64,000 nucleotides of DNA from Roseicyclus marinus (GCF_030163795.1 NZ_JASJOF010000010.1:54669-118668), one strand, 5' to 3'; positions 1 to 8,183 are shown, counted from the stretch's first letter. Made by a program: numbers and translations. The notes: generated from the sequence alone by a model not told the origin.

Positions 1-282
1 CCCCTCGTCCCGCATCCGGAACAACAGCACATCGCCCACCGAAGCTTCCGCCAACGGCTTTTGCTGGAGATGACGCAACGCCGCCGCCCAAAGCCGCTCT
101 TCGCCGCCCGCCTCCGACCAATCGGCCGTATAGGCGGGCACGGCCTCGGGCTCTGCCCCCACAACCTCGCGCCAGACCCCGCGCAGCAGGCCCAGGCAAT
201 CGCAGCCCGCGCCCCGGCAACTGGCCTGATGCACATAGGGCGTGCCGATCCAGCCCCGCGCCGCCGTCACGACCGCGCTCAT
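1..282 (-). CDS. GTA gene 14: NlpC/P60-type cell wall peptidase (partial)
   Basis: The first 94 codons of a putative NlpC/P60 cysteine peptidase, truncated at the window edge. In gene transfer agents and phages this enzyme sits at the tail tip and cuts peptidoglycan so that DNA can enter. The N-terminal region reads RGWIGTPYVHQAS followed by GCDCLGLLRG, matching the family's catalytic-cysteine motif (DCxGL). The catalytic histidine lies beyond the visible part. The start ATG at 282 overlaps the stop of gene 13 by four bases (ATGA), which is typical of translational coupling in GTA clusters. It is the last visible gene of the cluster; the usual next gene (g15, the large tail fibre/host specificity protein) would lie outside the window. 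Confidence 0.9.
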   Translation of the reverse strand, partial: MSAVVTAARGWIGTPYVHQASCRGAGCDCLGLLRGVWREVVGAEPEAVPAYTADWSEAGGEERLWAAALRHLQQKPLAEASVGDVLLFRMRDEG

Positions 283-1163
283 CTCCGGCTCCCCCCCGAC
301 CGCGCGGATTGCCGCGAGGGGTGGGCCACCATCCAATCGGTGCCCGGAATATCCGGAAAGCCTTGGAAATTGAGCAGGTTGGCGAATTTGAACCGGCAGG
401 TGTCCATGCTCTTGTCACACCCTGCCGTCAGCCGCAGCCGATCGCCTGCCACGATCCCGGCGCGCAGCCGATCCCACAGCTCGATCCGGCGCAGCGCACC
501 CTCGGGCCGGTCGATCTTGACCGCGCCCACCAGCCCGGCCGCCCGCCCGTCCAGGATCTCGCAGCGCCCCCGCTCGAACCAGCGCGGCTCGAACCCATCG
601 GCACCCGCCACATGGATCACCCGGCCCCCGTCCACGGCGACCACCTCCGCCTCGGTGACATATCCCGGCGTCGTCAGGTCGAACCTGCACGCCCCATCCC
701 CCAGAACCGCCGAACAGCTCCGCTGGTAAACCCGCCCCGTCGGCGCGTTCATCCGCTCCGCCAGCCCGCGCAGTTCCGCGCTGAAGGCACCGTTCGCCCG
801 CGTCACCTCGCCCAGCGCGCCGCGGAATTGCAGCACCCGGTTTTCCGGCGCATCCCATTGCACCAGCCAGGCCTCGATCTCCGCCCCGTCATAGCGACCC
901 GCCGCGATATCCTCCTCGGTGATCGCCGCATCCGACAAGACGCCCACGGCCTCCGTATTGTCGACCGACAGGCCCGTGCTCTGCATCAGCGCCGCCGCCG
1001 ACAGCCCCGTCTCGGGCCGAAAGGTCACGCCCTCGAACACCAGCGCCCGGTCGTGATCGGTGAACCCCAGCGTCAGCCCGTCGCCCCGCACCAGCTTCCA
1101 GCAGCGGCAGACCGAACTGGCACCTCCCGCCAGATGCGCCTCCAGCGCCCCCGCGCCGCTCAC
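279..1163 (-). CDS. GTA gene 13: DUF2163 baseplate hub protein
   Basis: A 294-residue protein of the DUF2163 / phage BR0599 type, the hub that links the distal tail to the megatron in RcGTA-like particles. I chose the GTG start at 1163 (VSGAGALEAHLAGG) because it overlaps the stop of gene 12 by four bases and precedes the family's opening, with CRCWKLVRGDG and LGFTDHDR close behind. The C-terminal part has the Cys-containing segments CSAVLGDGACRFD and GCDKSMDTCRFKF, where hub proteins carry paired cysteines. The open frame runs further upstream to 1553, but that part is antisense-like and overlaps gene 12, so I exclude it. It sits between genes 12 and 14 with overlapping stops and starts. Confidence 0.9.
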   Translation of the reverse strand: MSGAGALEAHLAGGASSVCRCWKLVRGDGLTLGFTDHDRALVFEGVTFRPETGLSAAALMQSTGLSVDNTEAVGVLSDAAITEEDIAAGRYDGAEIEAWLVQWDAPENRVLQFRGALGEVTRANGAFSAELRGLAERMNAPTGRVYQRSCSAVLGDGACRFDLTTPGYVTEAEVVAVDGGRVIHVAGADGFEPRWFERGRCEILDGRAAGLVGAVKIDRPEGALRRIELWDRLRAGIVAGDRLRLTAGCDKSMDTCRFKFANLLNFQGFPDIPGTDWMVAHPSRQSARSGGSRR

Positions 1164-1792
1164 AGCCGGATCTCCACCACCGGCACATTGGGCACCTCGC
1201 CCGCCTGGAAACTGGCGACCGAGGTCTGGATCATGTCGGTGTCGAACCGGACCGGCACGTCGAATTCGAACCCCGCCGTGATCGCTTCGCCCGCATCCGG
1301 CGGCTCGGCAAAGGTCACCCGCCCGCTCGCGGCATCCAGTTCGAAATCCACGCCCAGGATCTGCGCATCCCCCGAGATGCCCACCAGCACGCTGCCCTCC
1401 ACCGGCTTCACGATCTCGCGCGCATATTCCTGCCCGCCCGAGGCATAGGTTTTGACCAGCCGAAACACTCGGCTGACGCCATCCCCCGTCCCGATCCGCT
1501 GGTCGCGGAACGCAGGCTCCGCCGAGGGCAGGCAGCTTTTGAAATCCGACCAATCCTTCCAGCGGAACCCGTGCAACTGCCCCCGCCGCGCCTCGAAAAA
1601 CGCGATCAGCGCCGCGATATCGTCGAGCGAGCGCAGGCTCACGCCCGCATCATAGCGGCGGCGCGATTGCGCCCAAGGCGTGTTGCGCTCCTCGAACCCG
1701 TTCGAGAGCGTCACCACTTCGGTGCGCCGCTCGGGTCCACCCACCGACCCGAAACTCAGCTTGGCCGGAAACCGGACCTCGTGAAATGCCAT
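1160..1792 (-). CDS. GTA gene 12: DUF2460 distal tail protein
   Basis: A 210-residue protein of the DUF2460 family (TIGR02217 in GTA annotation), the distal tail protein that forms the ring at the end of the tail tube. It opens MAFHEVRFPAKLSFGSVGG, followed by RRYDAGVSLRSLDDIAAL and FEARRGQLHGFRWKDW, which are characteristic of the family. Length is normal for the family. It starts 12 bases after the stop of gene 11 and its stop overlaps the GTG of gene 13. Recognition comes from sequence motifs and its position in the cluster. Confidence 0.93.
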   Translation of the reverse strand: MAFHEVRFPAKLSFGSVGGPERRTEVVTLSNGFEERNTPWAQSRRRYDAGVSLRSLDDIAALIAFFEARRGQLHGFRWKDWSDFKSCLPSAEPAFRDQRIGTGDGVSRVFRLVKTYASGGQEYAREIVKPVEGSVLVGISGDAQILGVDFELDAASGRVTFAEPPDAGEAITAGFEFDVPVRFDTDMIQTSVASFQAGEVPNVPVVEIRL

Positions 1793-1804
1793 GTCCCTGC
1801 CCCC

Positions 1805-2476
1805 TCAGCGGTTGCGCTGACCGCGCGCCAGCGCCCGGCCCATCTGCGCCGCGATCTGCGTCTGGCTGCGGGCAAAGCCCTGCACATCGGGCGTCGTGAT
1901 GTTCATCACCACCTGCACCGAACCGGCCCCTCCGCCGGGTGCCGCGACGCCCAAACGCCCATCCGCCCCCCTTGCCAGCGGCAAGATCGCCTCCGGCCCC
2001 GCCTCCCCCATCAACCCGGTCGCGCCCCGCATGGGAAACATCGTCGGCCCCTGCACCACGCCGCCCCGCGCAAAGGGCATGACCCGCCCCCCCGCGATGG
2101 CACCGCCCGCCTGAAACGGCAAAAGCCGCCCCAGCAATCCCCCGATCCCGTCGCTCAAGGCCGATCCCACCGCATCCTGCACGGGCCGCATCGCGCGGGT
2201 ATAGGCGGCATCCGACATGCTGCGCGCCACCATCCTCAGCGCATCGGACAACCGCATCCCGTCGAACACCACCCCGTCAAAGGCCCGCCGCAAACCCCCG
2301 CCCAGCGTCCGGCTCATCGCGTCGATCTCCCGGCCTGTCCCGGCCAGCGTCCCCGACATGCTCCGCAATTCCGCCTGAAAGGCCGCCGTCATCCCCGCGG
2401 CCTCCCCCAGCCGCGCCTCCAACTCGACCAGCTGCGCCTCCAGCGCCACCGATCCCTCGTCCAGATCCGCCATCAT
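1805..2476 (-). CDS. GTA gene 11: short tail tape-measure protein
   Basis: A 223-residue tape-measure-like protein. The N-terminal half is alanine/leucine/glutamate-rich and predicted helical (SVALEAQLVELEARLGE). The middle carries GGLLGRLLPFQAGGAI and PFARGGVVQGP, glycine-rich motifs found near the C-terminus of phage tape-measure proteins. The short length fits the very short tails of gene transfer agents. Start at the double ATG (2476) with AAGGAAG a few bases upstream. Its first 200 bases are also covered by the open frame of the preceding gene 10.1 in another reading frame. Confidence 0.85.
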   Translation of the reverse strand: MMADLDEGSVALEAQLVELEARLGEAAGMTAAFQAELRSMSGTLAGTGREIDAMSRTLGGGLRRAFDGVVFDGMRLSDALRMVARSMSDAAYTRAMRPVQDAVGSALSDGIGGLLGRLLPFQAGGAIAGGRVMPFARGGVVQGPTMFPMRGATGLMGEAGPEAILPLARGADGRLGVAAPGGGAGSVQVVMNITTPDVQGFARSQTQIAAQMGRALARGQRNR

Positions 2477-2678
2477 CCGCTTCCTTTCGCGTCACATCAG
2501 GAAACCGCGCCAGCAGGGCCTCCAGCCCCGCGCGCCCCAACGGGACAGGCCCCCGCACCTCGCCCAGCATCAGCGCCAGTTCCGCCGGGCTCAGCCGCCA
2601 GAACACATCGGGATGAAGGCCCAGACCCTGCATCCCCGCCCGCATCAGCCCGGGCCAATCAAGACACCCCGCACTCAT
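2277..2678 (-). CDS. GTA gene 10.1: tail assembly chaperone (TIGR02216-like), overlong frame
   Basis: The first ~65 residues look like the small GTA/phage tail assembly chaperone family (TIGR02216/DUF2376): LDWPGLMRAGMQGLGL, FWRLSPAELALMLGE and LEALLARFPD. Family members usually end shortly after this last motif. Here the frame continues for another ~67 glycine-rich residues and overlaps the first 200 bases of gene 11 out of frame. That extension resembles an out-of-frame reading of gene 11, not a real domain. Possible explanations are a short indel near 2500-2478, a real extension, or frameshifting. The start ATG at 2678 overlaps the stop of gene 10 by four bases. Confidence 0.75.
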   Translation of the reverse strand: MSAGCLDWPGLMRAGMQGLGLHPDVFWRLSPAELALMLGEVRGPVPLGRAGLEALLARFPDVTRKEADDGGSGRGIGGAGGAAGRVGGAAGGGRGDDGGLSGGIAEHVGDAGRDRPGDRRDEPDAGRGFAAGL

Positions 2679-2989
2679 GCCGCCCCCCGGAATGCCAGCG
2701 CGAGCAACCGCGCCGCCACCCGCGCCGCTTCCAGCGGCCCGCCCTCGATCTCGGCGGACAACAGATCGGGCAGATCACCCCGCCAGCCGCCGCCGCGCAG
2801 CCCCGCACAGACCAGCATCAGCACATCGCCCGCCCGCAGATGGTCTCCCTCGAACCGGGCCACCAGATCGGCCAGGCTCTCGGCCTCCAGCCGCGCCTCC
2901 AGCTCGGCCAAGGCCCCCAGCGTCAGCTTGGCCACCAGCCGCTCGCCATCGACGACCAGCGCGACCTCCCCCGCCCAAGGATTGGCCAT
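2675..2989 (-). CDS. GTA gene 10: GTA-gp10 family tail assembly protein
   Basis: A 104-residue member of the GTA-gp10 family, found between the major tail protein and the tape measure in RcGTA-like clusters and thought to help tail assembly. The opening MANPWAGEVALVVDGE and the middle LGALAELEARL are typical. It starts just 3 bases after the stop of gene 9 and its TGA overlaps the ATG of gene 10.1. The small size and position match those in R. capsulatus. Its precise biochemical role in assembly is inferred from the family, not shown by any motif here. Confidence 0.88.
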   Translation of the reverse strand: MANPWAGEVALVVDGERLVAKLTLGALAELEARLEAESLADLVARFEGDHLRAGDVLMLVCAGLRGGGWRGDLPDLLSAEIEGGPLEAARVAARLLALAFRGAA

Positions 2990-2992
2990 CCC

Positions 2993-3406
2993 TCAAAGCG
3001 CCGTGAAAACCAGCCGCCCCGCCGAGGCCAGCGCCACCTCATAGGTCGCCTCCCCGTCATGGCTGCCCGCATATTCGATGGCGGTGATCTGGAACGCGCC
3101 CTCCACGATCCCGAAATCGGGGATCACCACCTGGAAATCCGGCACCGCCCCGTCGAAAAAGATCTGCCGCGCGCGCGCGTCCGTCGCCGCATCCCGGAAA
3201 ATCCCCGACCCAGATATCCCGGCCGATTTGACACCGCCCCCCGCCAGCAACTCGCGCCAGCCCCCGGCGGATTCAAGGCTCGTCACATCCACCTGTTCCG
3301 CGTTGAAACTGAGCCGCGTGGCCCGCAACCCCGCCAACGTCTCGAAGACGCCCGTTCCATCCATATCGACCTTCACCAAAAGGTCCTTGCCGCTCTGCGC
3401 CGCCAT
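2993..3406 (-). CDS. GTA gene 9: major tail tube protein (TP901-1 type)
   Basis: A 137-residue major tail protein of the TP901-1 / GTA gene 9 family, which polymerises into the tail tube. It carries KDLLVKVDMDGTG and LSFNAEQVDVTSLESAG, where the DVTS segment is a hallmark of tail tube subunits, and ends in a beta-rich half. I prefer the ATG at 3406 (MAAQSGKDL) because GGAG lies 7 bases upstream. An in-frame ATG at 3418 would add METG and has no good ribosome-binding site. It lies between the tail terminator (g8) and gp10. Confidence 0.93.
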   Translation of the reverse strand: MAAQSGKDLLVKVDMDGTGVFETLAGLRATRLSFNAEQVDVTSLESAGGWRELLAGGGVKSAGISGSGIFRDAATDARARQIFFDGAVPDFQVVIPDFGIVEGAFQITAIEYAGSHDGEATYEVALASAGRLVFTAL

Positions 3407-3445
3407 GCCCGTCTCCATCCTTGCCTGAAAAAGCCCGACCTCGTG

Positions 3446-3853
3446 TCAGACCCCGTGATCCACCCTTGCGCGAAACCAGACCTCGATCTCGCGCTGCCCG
3501 CTCACCCGGCGGGCCCGCGCCCGCAGGAAATCCATCCGCACCAACTGTCCCCGCGCCAGAACCAGCGCCGCACCCGTCAACGCATCCGACACCGCCACCG
3601 CCAAGGCCTTGGCGCCTGCGAAACCGGGCCCAAGGCTCACCACTGTCACCGGGAACTCATGCACCGCCCCCGCCCCCGTCTTGTCCGAGGCATCGCGCAC
3701 ACTCTCCGGCCCAAGGCTCACGTAAAGCTGTGGCACCGGTCCCGGGGGCAGTGCGTCATGCACGGCACCCCCCGACAGGCTCGCCACCAAAGGATCGGCC
3801 ACCAGCGCGGCATACACCGCCGCCTGCAAGGCCGCGGCACCCCCATAGCTCAT
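3446..3853 (-). CDS. GTA gene 8: DUF3168 tail terminator
   Basis: A 135-residue DUF3168 family protein, the tail terminator that caps the tail tube at its junction with the head connector. It begins MSYGGAAALQAAVYAALVAD and has the family's VPQLYVSLGPE and the C-terminal REIEVWFRARV segment. Its ATG overlaps the gene 7 stop by four bases. Length and location between the head-tail closure gene and the major tail protein gene agree with RcGTA. Confidence 0.9.
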   Translation of the reverse strand: MSYGGAAALQAAVYAALVADPLVASLSGGAVHDALPPGPVPQLYVSLGPESVRDASDKTGAGAVHEFPVTVVSLGPGFAGAKALAVAVSDALTGAALVLARGQLVRMDFLRARARRVSGQREIEVWFRARVDHGV

Positions 3854-4179
3854 CGCCCCACCTCCTCGACCGCGTAACAGACCAGCGTGCGGCCTTGGGT
3901 GTCGCCCTCATGCACCGCCTCGATCCGGTAGACGCGGTCGCCATCGACGAACCGCATCGCCGCATCGGGCCGCGCGCCCGCACCCGGCAGCACCCAGCGC
4001 ATGGTGATCTTCAGCTGCATCCGCGCCGCCTGATCCAGCTCGCGCCCCGCGCCGCGCGGCTCCACCGCCGCCCAGACATGGCCCAGCGCGACCCAGATTT
4101 CGCTAAAGCCCCCCGCGCCATCCTCGAGCCGTTCGGGCGCCTCCAGCAAAAGGCGGCGGTTCATCTCCGGCGCGCTCAT
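3850..4179 (-). CDS. GTA gene 7: head-tail closure/adaptor protein
   Basis: A 109-residue protein of the phage head-tail adaptor family (SPP1 gp16-like). It is predicted to be mostly beta-strand, with the segments GGFSEIWVALGHVWAAVEP and MRFVDGDRVYRIEAVHE, matching the usual 'W-x-x-V-x-P' and 'R-I' pattern of these stoppers. It overlaps the stop of gene 6 by four bases and is overlapped in turn by gene 8. It would close the portal channel and connect head and tail. Confidence 0.9.
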   Translation of the reverse strand: MSAPEMNRRLLLEAPERLEDGAGGFSEIWVALGHVWAAVEPRGAGRELDQAARMQLKITMRWVLPGAGARPDAAMRFVDGDRVYRIEAVHEGDTQGRTLVCYAVEEVGR

Positions 4180-4763
4180 TGCAGGTTCCCCCGCAAACGC
4201 ACTGGCCGATGCGGCTCCAACAGCACCGAAACCGCAAAGGGCAGGCCCGATTGCGCCTCAAGGTTCTGGCCCCAGTATTCGCCTGCAAGGATCAGCGCCG
4301 CCTGCCGCAGATCGGCGGGAATGCCGGTCCACTCGGTGGCGTGACCGGCGGTGAATTCCACCTCGATCGTGCCGCCCTGCCCCGGCGCGGGCAGGCTCGC
4401 GCCCGTCGCGGCCAGCGCGGGCCTCTGCCCGTCCGGCCGCAAGCGGTAAAGCCCCGGCTCCACCAGCGTTTCCGCCCCGGCCCGCGTGATCAACTTCACG
4501 CTGTCGATCCGGCTCACCGGCGCGATGGGCAGCACATGCCGGTCCCGTCCCTGCCAGGCCATCAGCGTCAGAACGAACCGGCGCTGGAACAGCGCCTTTC
4601 CGATCCGCGCCTCGATCCCCGACAAGGCCGCGCGCAGACAGCTTTCCAACTGGCTGTCCTGGCTTCCATCATCGGAAAACCCGCGCGCCAACCGCAGGTG
4701 ATCGGCCAGTTCCGCAACCGGCAGGGCCGCACCGGGAACCGAGGTCAGTTCGACCATCATCAT
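4176..4763 (-). CDS. GTA gene 6: head-tail connector (DUF3376/gp6-like adaptor)
   Basis: A 195-residue connector protein of the phage gp6-like adaptor type that docks on the portal. The central region LARGFSDDGSQDSQLESCL followed by EARIGKALFQRRFVLTL is typical of these helical adaptors. Start set to the first of three consecutive ATG codons (4763), preceded by GGAGAG seven bases upstream. The open frame extends to 4925, but that part is low-complexity and crosses a GC-rich hairpin region, so it is excluded. It is separated from the capsid gene by about 200 non-coding bases, the largest internal gap in the cluster. Confidence 0.88.
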   Translation of the reverse strand: MMMVELTSVPGAALPVAELADHLRLARGFSDDGSQDSQLESCLRAALSGIEARIGKALFQRRFVLTLMAWQGRDRHVLPIAPVSRIDSVKLITRAGAETLVEPGLYRLRPDGQRPALAATGASLPAPGQGGTIEVEFTAGHATEWTGIPADLRQAALILAGEYWGQNLEAQSGLPFAVSVLLEPHRPVRLRGNLQ

Positions 4764-4935
4764 TGTCCATCTCTCCGAATTGTCCGCACCTGTCAGGGGT
4801 GGGGCGACCCGCCGCCCGCACTGCTCGTGCGGAGAGCCGCGCAGCTGGACCGCGCGCGACGCATCGCCCCTCCCACGCCCCGCGACCATCACCGGTCCGG
4901 GGCGCGGGGTTTCATGTCGGTCCATGCGCCGCGCG

Positions 4936-4953
4936 GGCGGGGCGTGCCCCGCC
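4936..4953. other. GC-rich perfect hairpin just downstream of the capsid gene
   Basis: An 8-bp perfect inverted repeat (GGCGGGGC / GCCCCGCC) with a 2-base centre, starting 11 bases after the capsid stop in the direction of transcription. A second GC-rich stem (CGCCCCG / CGGGGCG) lies further into the same 200-base gap. No T-tract follows, so this is not a standard intrinsic terminator. It might stabilise the capsid mRNA 3' end or attenuate transcription so that capsid is made in excess. Confidence 0.55.
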
Positions 4954-4963
4954 GCTCAGGGCG

Positions 4964-6160
4964 TCAGGACAGGCCGAATTTCAAAAGCTTGATCGCCGCG
5001 AAATCGGACACCGCACCGCCCACGCGCTTGGTGGCATAGAACAGGACATGGGGCTTGGCGCTGAACGGATCGCGCAAGACGCGCAGGTCGGGCCGCTCCG
5101 CGATCGTGTAGCCCGCGCGGAAATCGCCAAAGGCGATGGCAAGGCTGTCGGCGGCGATGTCGGGCATGTCCTCCGCGATCAGCACCGGATAGCCCATCAG
5201 CCGCGCCGGTTCCCCCGCCGCCAGACCGTCCGACCACAGGAAACGGCCATCGGCATCCTTCATCTTGCGCACCGCGCCCGCAGTCTTGGAATTCATCACG
5301 AAACTCGCGCCCGCCCGGTATTGCGCGCCCAGCGCGTAGACCAGATCGACGATGGCATCCGCAGGCGCCGCGGCGTCGAAATCGCCCACCGTGCCCGTCG
5401 CCACATATCCCAGCGCCCCCCAGGTCCATGCCGCATTGGGCAGGGCGACCCCGTCCAGGAAACCGGTAGGCTTGCCCGCCCCGTCACCCGAAACAAAGGC
5501 CGCGGCCTCCGCACGGGCGAACTTGTCCGCGATCCGGCCCGCCAGCCAGCCCTCGATGTCAAAGGCACTGTCGTCGAGCAGCCGCTGCGAGGCCTTGGGC
5601 ATCGCCGACAATTCGAAAAGCGGGATCGAGATGCGCTCGATCTGCGGCGCGGCGGTCTCGGCGGTCTCGGTCACCTCGTCCGCCCAACCGGCGCCGGTGT
5701 CGGTCGTGTCGATCAGCACGTCAAAGGAACTGGCCTCCACCTGCACCACATTGGCGATGGCCCGCAGGCTCGACGCGTTGCGCAACACGCCCCGGATCGT
5801 CTCCGCCGTCTGCGGATCGACCAGATATCCGCCCTCCGCGTTCACAGCCGTGTTCAGGCCCTTGTGCTCCAGCTCGAGGCCGCGCAGCGCATCGTCATCG
5901 CCGTTGCGCAGATAGGTCGCCAACGCCTTGCGGTGCGGCGCTTCGGGATCGGCCGCCGCCGACAGCGCGGGACGGGCATGGGTCATGGTCTTCGTACTCA
6001 GCATCGCGATACGCTCTTCCTGTTTGTGGAACTTGGTTGTCAGGTCAGTCTGGAACTCGCTGAATTCGCTCAGGAAACCGCCAAGGGCCTCCCGCATCTC
6101 CTCCAGCGGGGCCTTGGCCAAGGGGGGGCCTTCCGCCGCCCCGGTTCGGGTCTCGGTCAT
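4964..6160 (-). CDS. GTA gene 5: HK97-fold major capsid protein
   Basis: A 398-residue major capsid protein with the HK97 fold. The first ~60 residues are charged and helical (the scaffold-like delta region). They are followed by RKALATYLRNGDD and GGYLVDPQTAETI, the typical start of the mature capsid protein. Other family segments are ELSAMPKASQRLLDDSAFD, FVSGDGAGKPTGFL and SFVMNSKTAG. In GTAs the delta region is removed by the gene 4 protease. The gene is preceded by g4 and followed by a long gap with hairpins. Confidence 0.96.
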   Translation of the reverse strand: MTETRTGAAEGPPLAKAPLEEMREALGGFLSEFSEFQTDLTTKFHKQEERIAMLSTKTMTHARPALSAAADPEAPHRKALATYLRNGDDDALRGLELEHKGLNTAVNAEGGYLVDPQTAETIRGVLRNASSLRAIANVVQVEASSFDVLIDTTDTGAGWADEVTETAETAAPQIERISIPLFELSAMPKASQRLLDDSAFDIEGWLAGRIADKFARAEAAAFVSGDGAGKPTGFLDGVALPNAAWTWGALGYVATGTVGDFDAAAPADAIVDLVYALGAQYRAGASFVMNSKTAGAVRKMKDADGRFLWSDGLAAGEPARLMGYPVLIAEDMPDIAADSLAIAFGDFRAGYTIAERPDLRVLRDPFSAKPHVLFYATKRVGGAVSDFAAIKLLKFGLS

Positions 6161-6187
6161 GCATCACCTCTCACTCGGTGCTTGGGG

Positions 6188-6769
6188 TCAGCGCGGCTTT
6201 CGGGCCGCCAGTCGGGCCCGCGCATCCCGAAACGCGCGCGCCATGTCCCGCAGGTCCTCGCCCGCCTTGGCCTCCTCGGCCGCGGCAAGGGCGCTCACCC
6301 GCGCCTCGGGCAGCATGGGAAAGGTCACCAGCGACACTTCCCACAGCTCCACCTCGGACAGGAGCCTGCGCCCCTGCCCGTCCTTCGTCGCGCGCAAGGT
6401 GCGGTAGCCGATCGACAGCCCGTCGATGGCCCCCGCCGCGATCAGCGCCGCCGCCTCCCGGGCGCGCGCCACCTCGGGCAGAAGCCGCCCCTTGACGTAA
6501 AGCCCGCGCCCATCCTCGCGCACCTCGTCCCAGATGCCGATGGGTTCCGCCGGATCATGCTGCCACAGCATCCTGACCCGCCGCCCCTCGTCCGCCAGCC
6601 GCGTCAGGCTGCCCGCATAGGCCCCCGGCGCGACCGTGTCGCCGCCCCCGTCACAGGCCCCGAACAGGCTCGCATATCCCGCGATCTCCCGCCCGCCCGT
6701 GACCGTGACGCCGCCCGCGTCGAACCGCGCGAACTTGGTCTCCAGCCCCATGATGTGAAACTCCCGCAT
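6188..6769 (-). CDS. GTA gene 4: prohead protease (U35 family)
   Basis: A 193-residue HK97-type prohead protease (MEROPS U35) that cleaves the capsid delta domain during assembly. It shows GREIAGYASLFGACDGGGD, the WQHD segment with the likely catalytic histidine, and DGLSIGYR with the likely catalytic serine. I use the ATG at 6769 (MREFHIMGLE) because TAGGAGGG stands just upstream. The frame stays open to 6859, but that part overlaps gene 3.5. The C-terminal ~40 residues are helical and Arg/Ala-rich. It lies between g3.5 and the capsid gene. Confidence 0.93.
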   Translation of the reverse strand: MREFHIMGLETKFARFDAGGVTVTGGREIAGYASLFGACDGGGDTVAPGAYAGSLTRLADEGRRVRMLWQHDPAEPIGIWDEVREDGRGLYVKGRLLPEVARAREAAALIAAGAIDGLSIGYRTLRATKDGQGRRLLSEVELWEVSLVTFPMLPEARVSALAAAEEAKAGEDLRDMARAFRDARARLAARKPR

Positions 6770-6777
6770 CTGCCCTC

Positions 6778-7023
6778 CTATCCTGCTCCGCCCAACTGGA
6801 TCAGCTCCTGGATGCCCTGCGCCAGGATCACCGACACCACGCCGAAAACCGCCAGCCACAGCCGCCGCTCCAGCCGCTCCAACGCCGCCTCGATCGCCTC
6901 CAGCCGGAAATTCAGCGCTTGCCAGCGCTCGTCCTGCACCCGTTCGTTGGCCTCGATCCGCGCGCTGGCCGCGTCGAAGGGCGCATACAGATACCGCGAC
7001 CCGCCGGCGCGGCCCTCGCTCAT
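6778..7023 (-). CDS. GTA gene 3.5: small membrane-anchored protein
   Basis: An 81-residue protein with a predicted coiled-coil (RIEANERVQDERWQALNFRL and EAIEAALERLERR) followed by one hydrophobic segment near the C-terminus (LWLAVFGVVSVILAQGI). This matches the GTA gene 3.5 product found between portal and protease genes; its role is not well established. The start ATG at 7023 overlaps the portal stop by four bases. A longer frame through this region extends into the portal gene out of frame and is not real. Confidence 0.8.
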   Translation of the reverse strand: MSEGRAGGSRYLYAPFDAASARIEANERVQDERWQALNFRLEAIEAALERLERRLWLAVFGVVSVILAQGIQELIQLGGAG

Positions 7024-8183
7024 GCCTCCTCCGGCCGCTCCGGCAGACCCAAAAGCCGCCGCTTCTCGCCCGCGCTCAGGAAATCGGCCTCCGCCACGCG
7101 CCGCCACTGCGCCTCCCGCTCGGCGGCCAGCGCCGGCACCTGGTCCAGATCGGGGGCCAGCGTGATCGCCTCCCCCGTCAACCCGCCCAGCCAATGCCCC
7201 ATCTGCGCCAGAACCTTCTGCGCCAAGGGCAGCACCGTCAGCCGGTAGAACGCCCGGTGCGCCTCGGCGTAATTGGCATAGGTCGCATCCCCCGGTATCC
7301 CGAGCAGCATCGGCGGCACCCCAAAGGCCAGCGCGATATCGCGCGCCGCCGCCTCCTTGGTCTTCTGGAATTCCATGTCGCTGGGGCTGAACCCCATCGG
7401 CTTCCAATCCAGCCCCCCTTCCAGCAACATCGGCCGCCCCGCATTGCGCGCGCCCTGATGATGCGTGGCCAATTCGTCCTGCAACCGCGCGAACTGGTCC
7501 TCGGTCATCGTGCCCGCGCCATCCGCGCCGCGATAGACGATCGCCCCCGAAGGCCGCGCCGCATTGTCCAGAAGCGCCTTGGACCAGCGCGCCGCCGCAT
7601 TGTGCACATCGATGGCGGTGGCCGCCGCCTGCAACGGGGCCAGCCCGTAATGGTCGTCCTGCGGATGGAAACACCGCACATGGCAGATCGTTTCGGGCGC
7701 GTGGCGATGCCGCTTGGCCCCCACCACGTAATCATACCCCACCGGCCAACCATCGGGCCCCGGCACAAGGCTCATCCGGTCCGACCGCAGCACATGCAAT
7801 TCCACCGGCGCGCCGCCCGCATCCTGCACTGCCTCGACATAGGCATTGCCCGACAGCATCAGCTGGGTGAACACCGCCTCCATCAGATCGGCCCGCCCCT
7901 GCGCCGGGTTGGGCCGGGTCATCAACGCCAGCACCGGGTGGCTGTCATAGCGGCAGCGCGCATCCTGACACAGCACCGGCAAAGCCGCCGCCGCCTCCGC
8001 GATCATCCTGACCGACCGGAACCCCACCGGGTTGCCCAAAAACCCCGACCGCGTCAGCGATACGCTGTCCCGCGGGGTCCACGCGACGCGCCCGCCCATC
8101 CCCCAGAACGCCACCCGCGCGCTGGCCGAAGCCTTGCGCTCGGGCACCGCCACGGGGGTTTTCCGCAAGAAATCCAGTACCAT
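7020..8183 (-). CDS. GTA gene 3: portal protein
   Basis: A 387-residue HK97-family portal protein, the dodecameric ring through which DNA is packaged. Motifs include FLGNPVGFRSVRMIAEAAA, VFTQLMLSGNAYVEAVQD, HPQDDHYGLAPLQAA and ATYANYAEAHRAFYRLTVLP, all family landmarks. Start set at the ATG at 8183 (MVLDFLRKTP), preceded by AGGAGAG. The frame is open to 8225, but those codons fall before the ribosome-binding site. It follows the terminase and overlaps g3.5. Confidence 0.96.
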   Translation of the reverse strand: MVLDFLRKTPVAVPERKASASARVAFWGMGGRVAWTPRDSVSLTRSGFLGNPVGFRSVRMIAEAAAALPVLCQDARCRYDSHPVLALMTRPNPAQGRADLMEAVFTQLMLSGNAYVEAVQDAGGAPVELHVLRSDRMSLVPGPDGWPVGYDYVVGAKRHRHAPETICHVRCFHPQDDHYGLAPLQAAATAIDVHNAAARWSKALLDNAARPSGAIVYRGADGAGTMTEDQFARLQDELATHHQGARNAGRPMLLEGGLDWKPMGFSPSDMEFQKTKEAAARDIALAFGVPPMLLGIPGDATYANYAEAHRAFYRLTVLPLAQKVLAQMGHWLGGLTGEAITLAPDLDQVPALAAEREAQWRRVAEADFLSAGEKRRLLGLPERPEEA

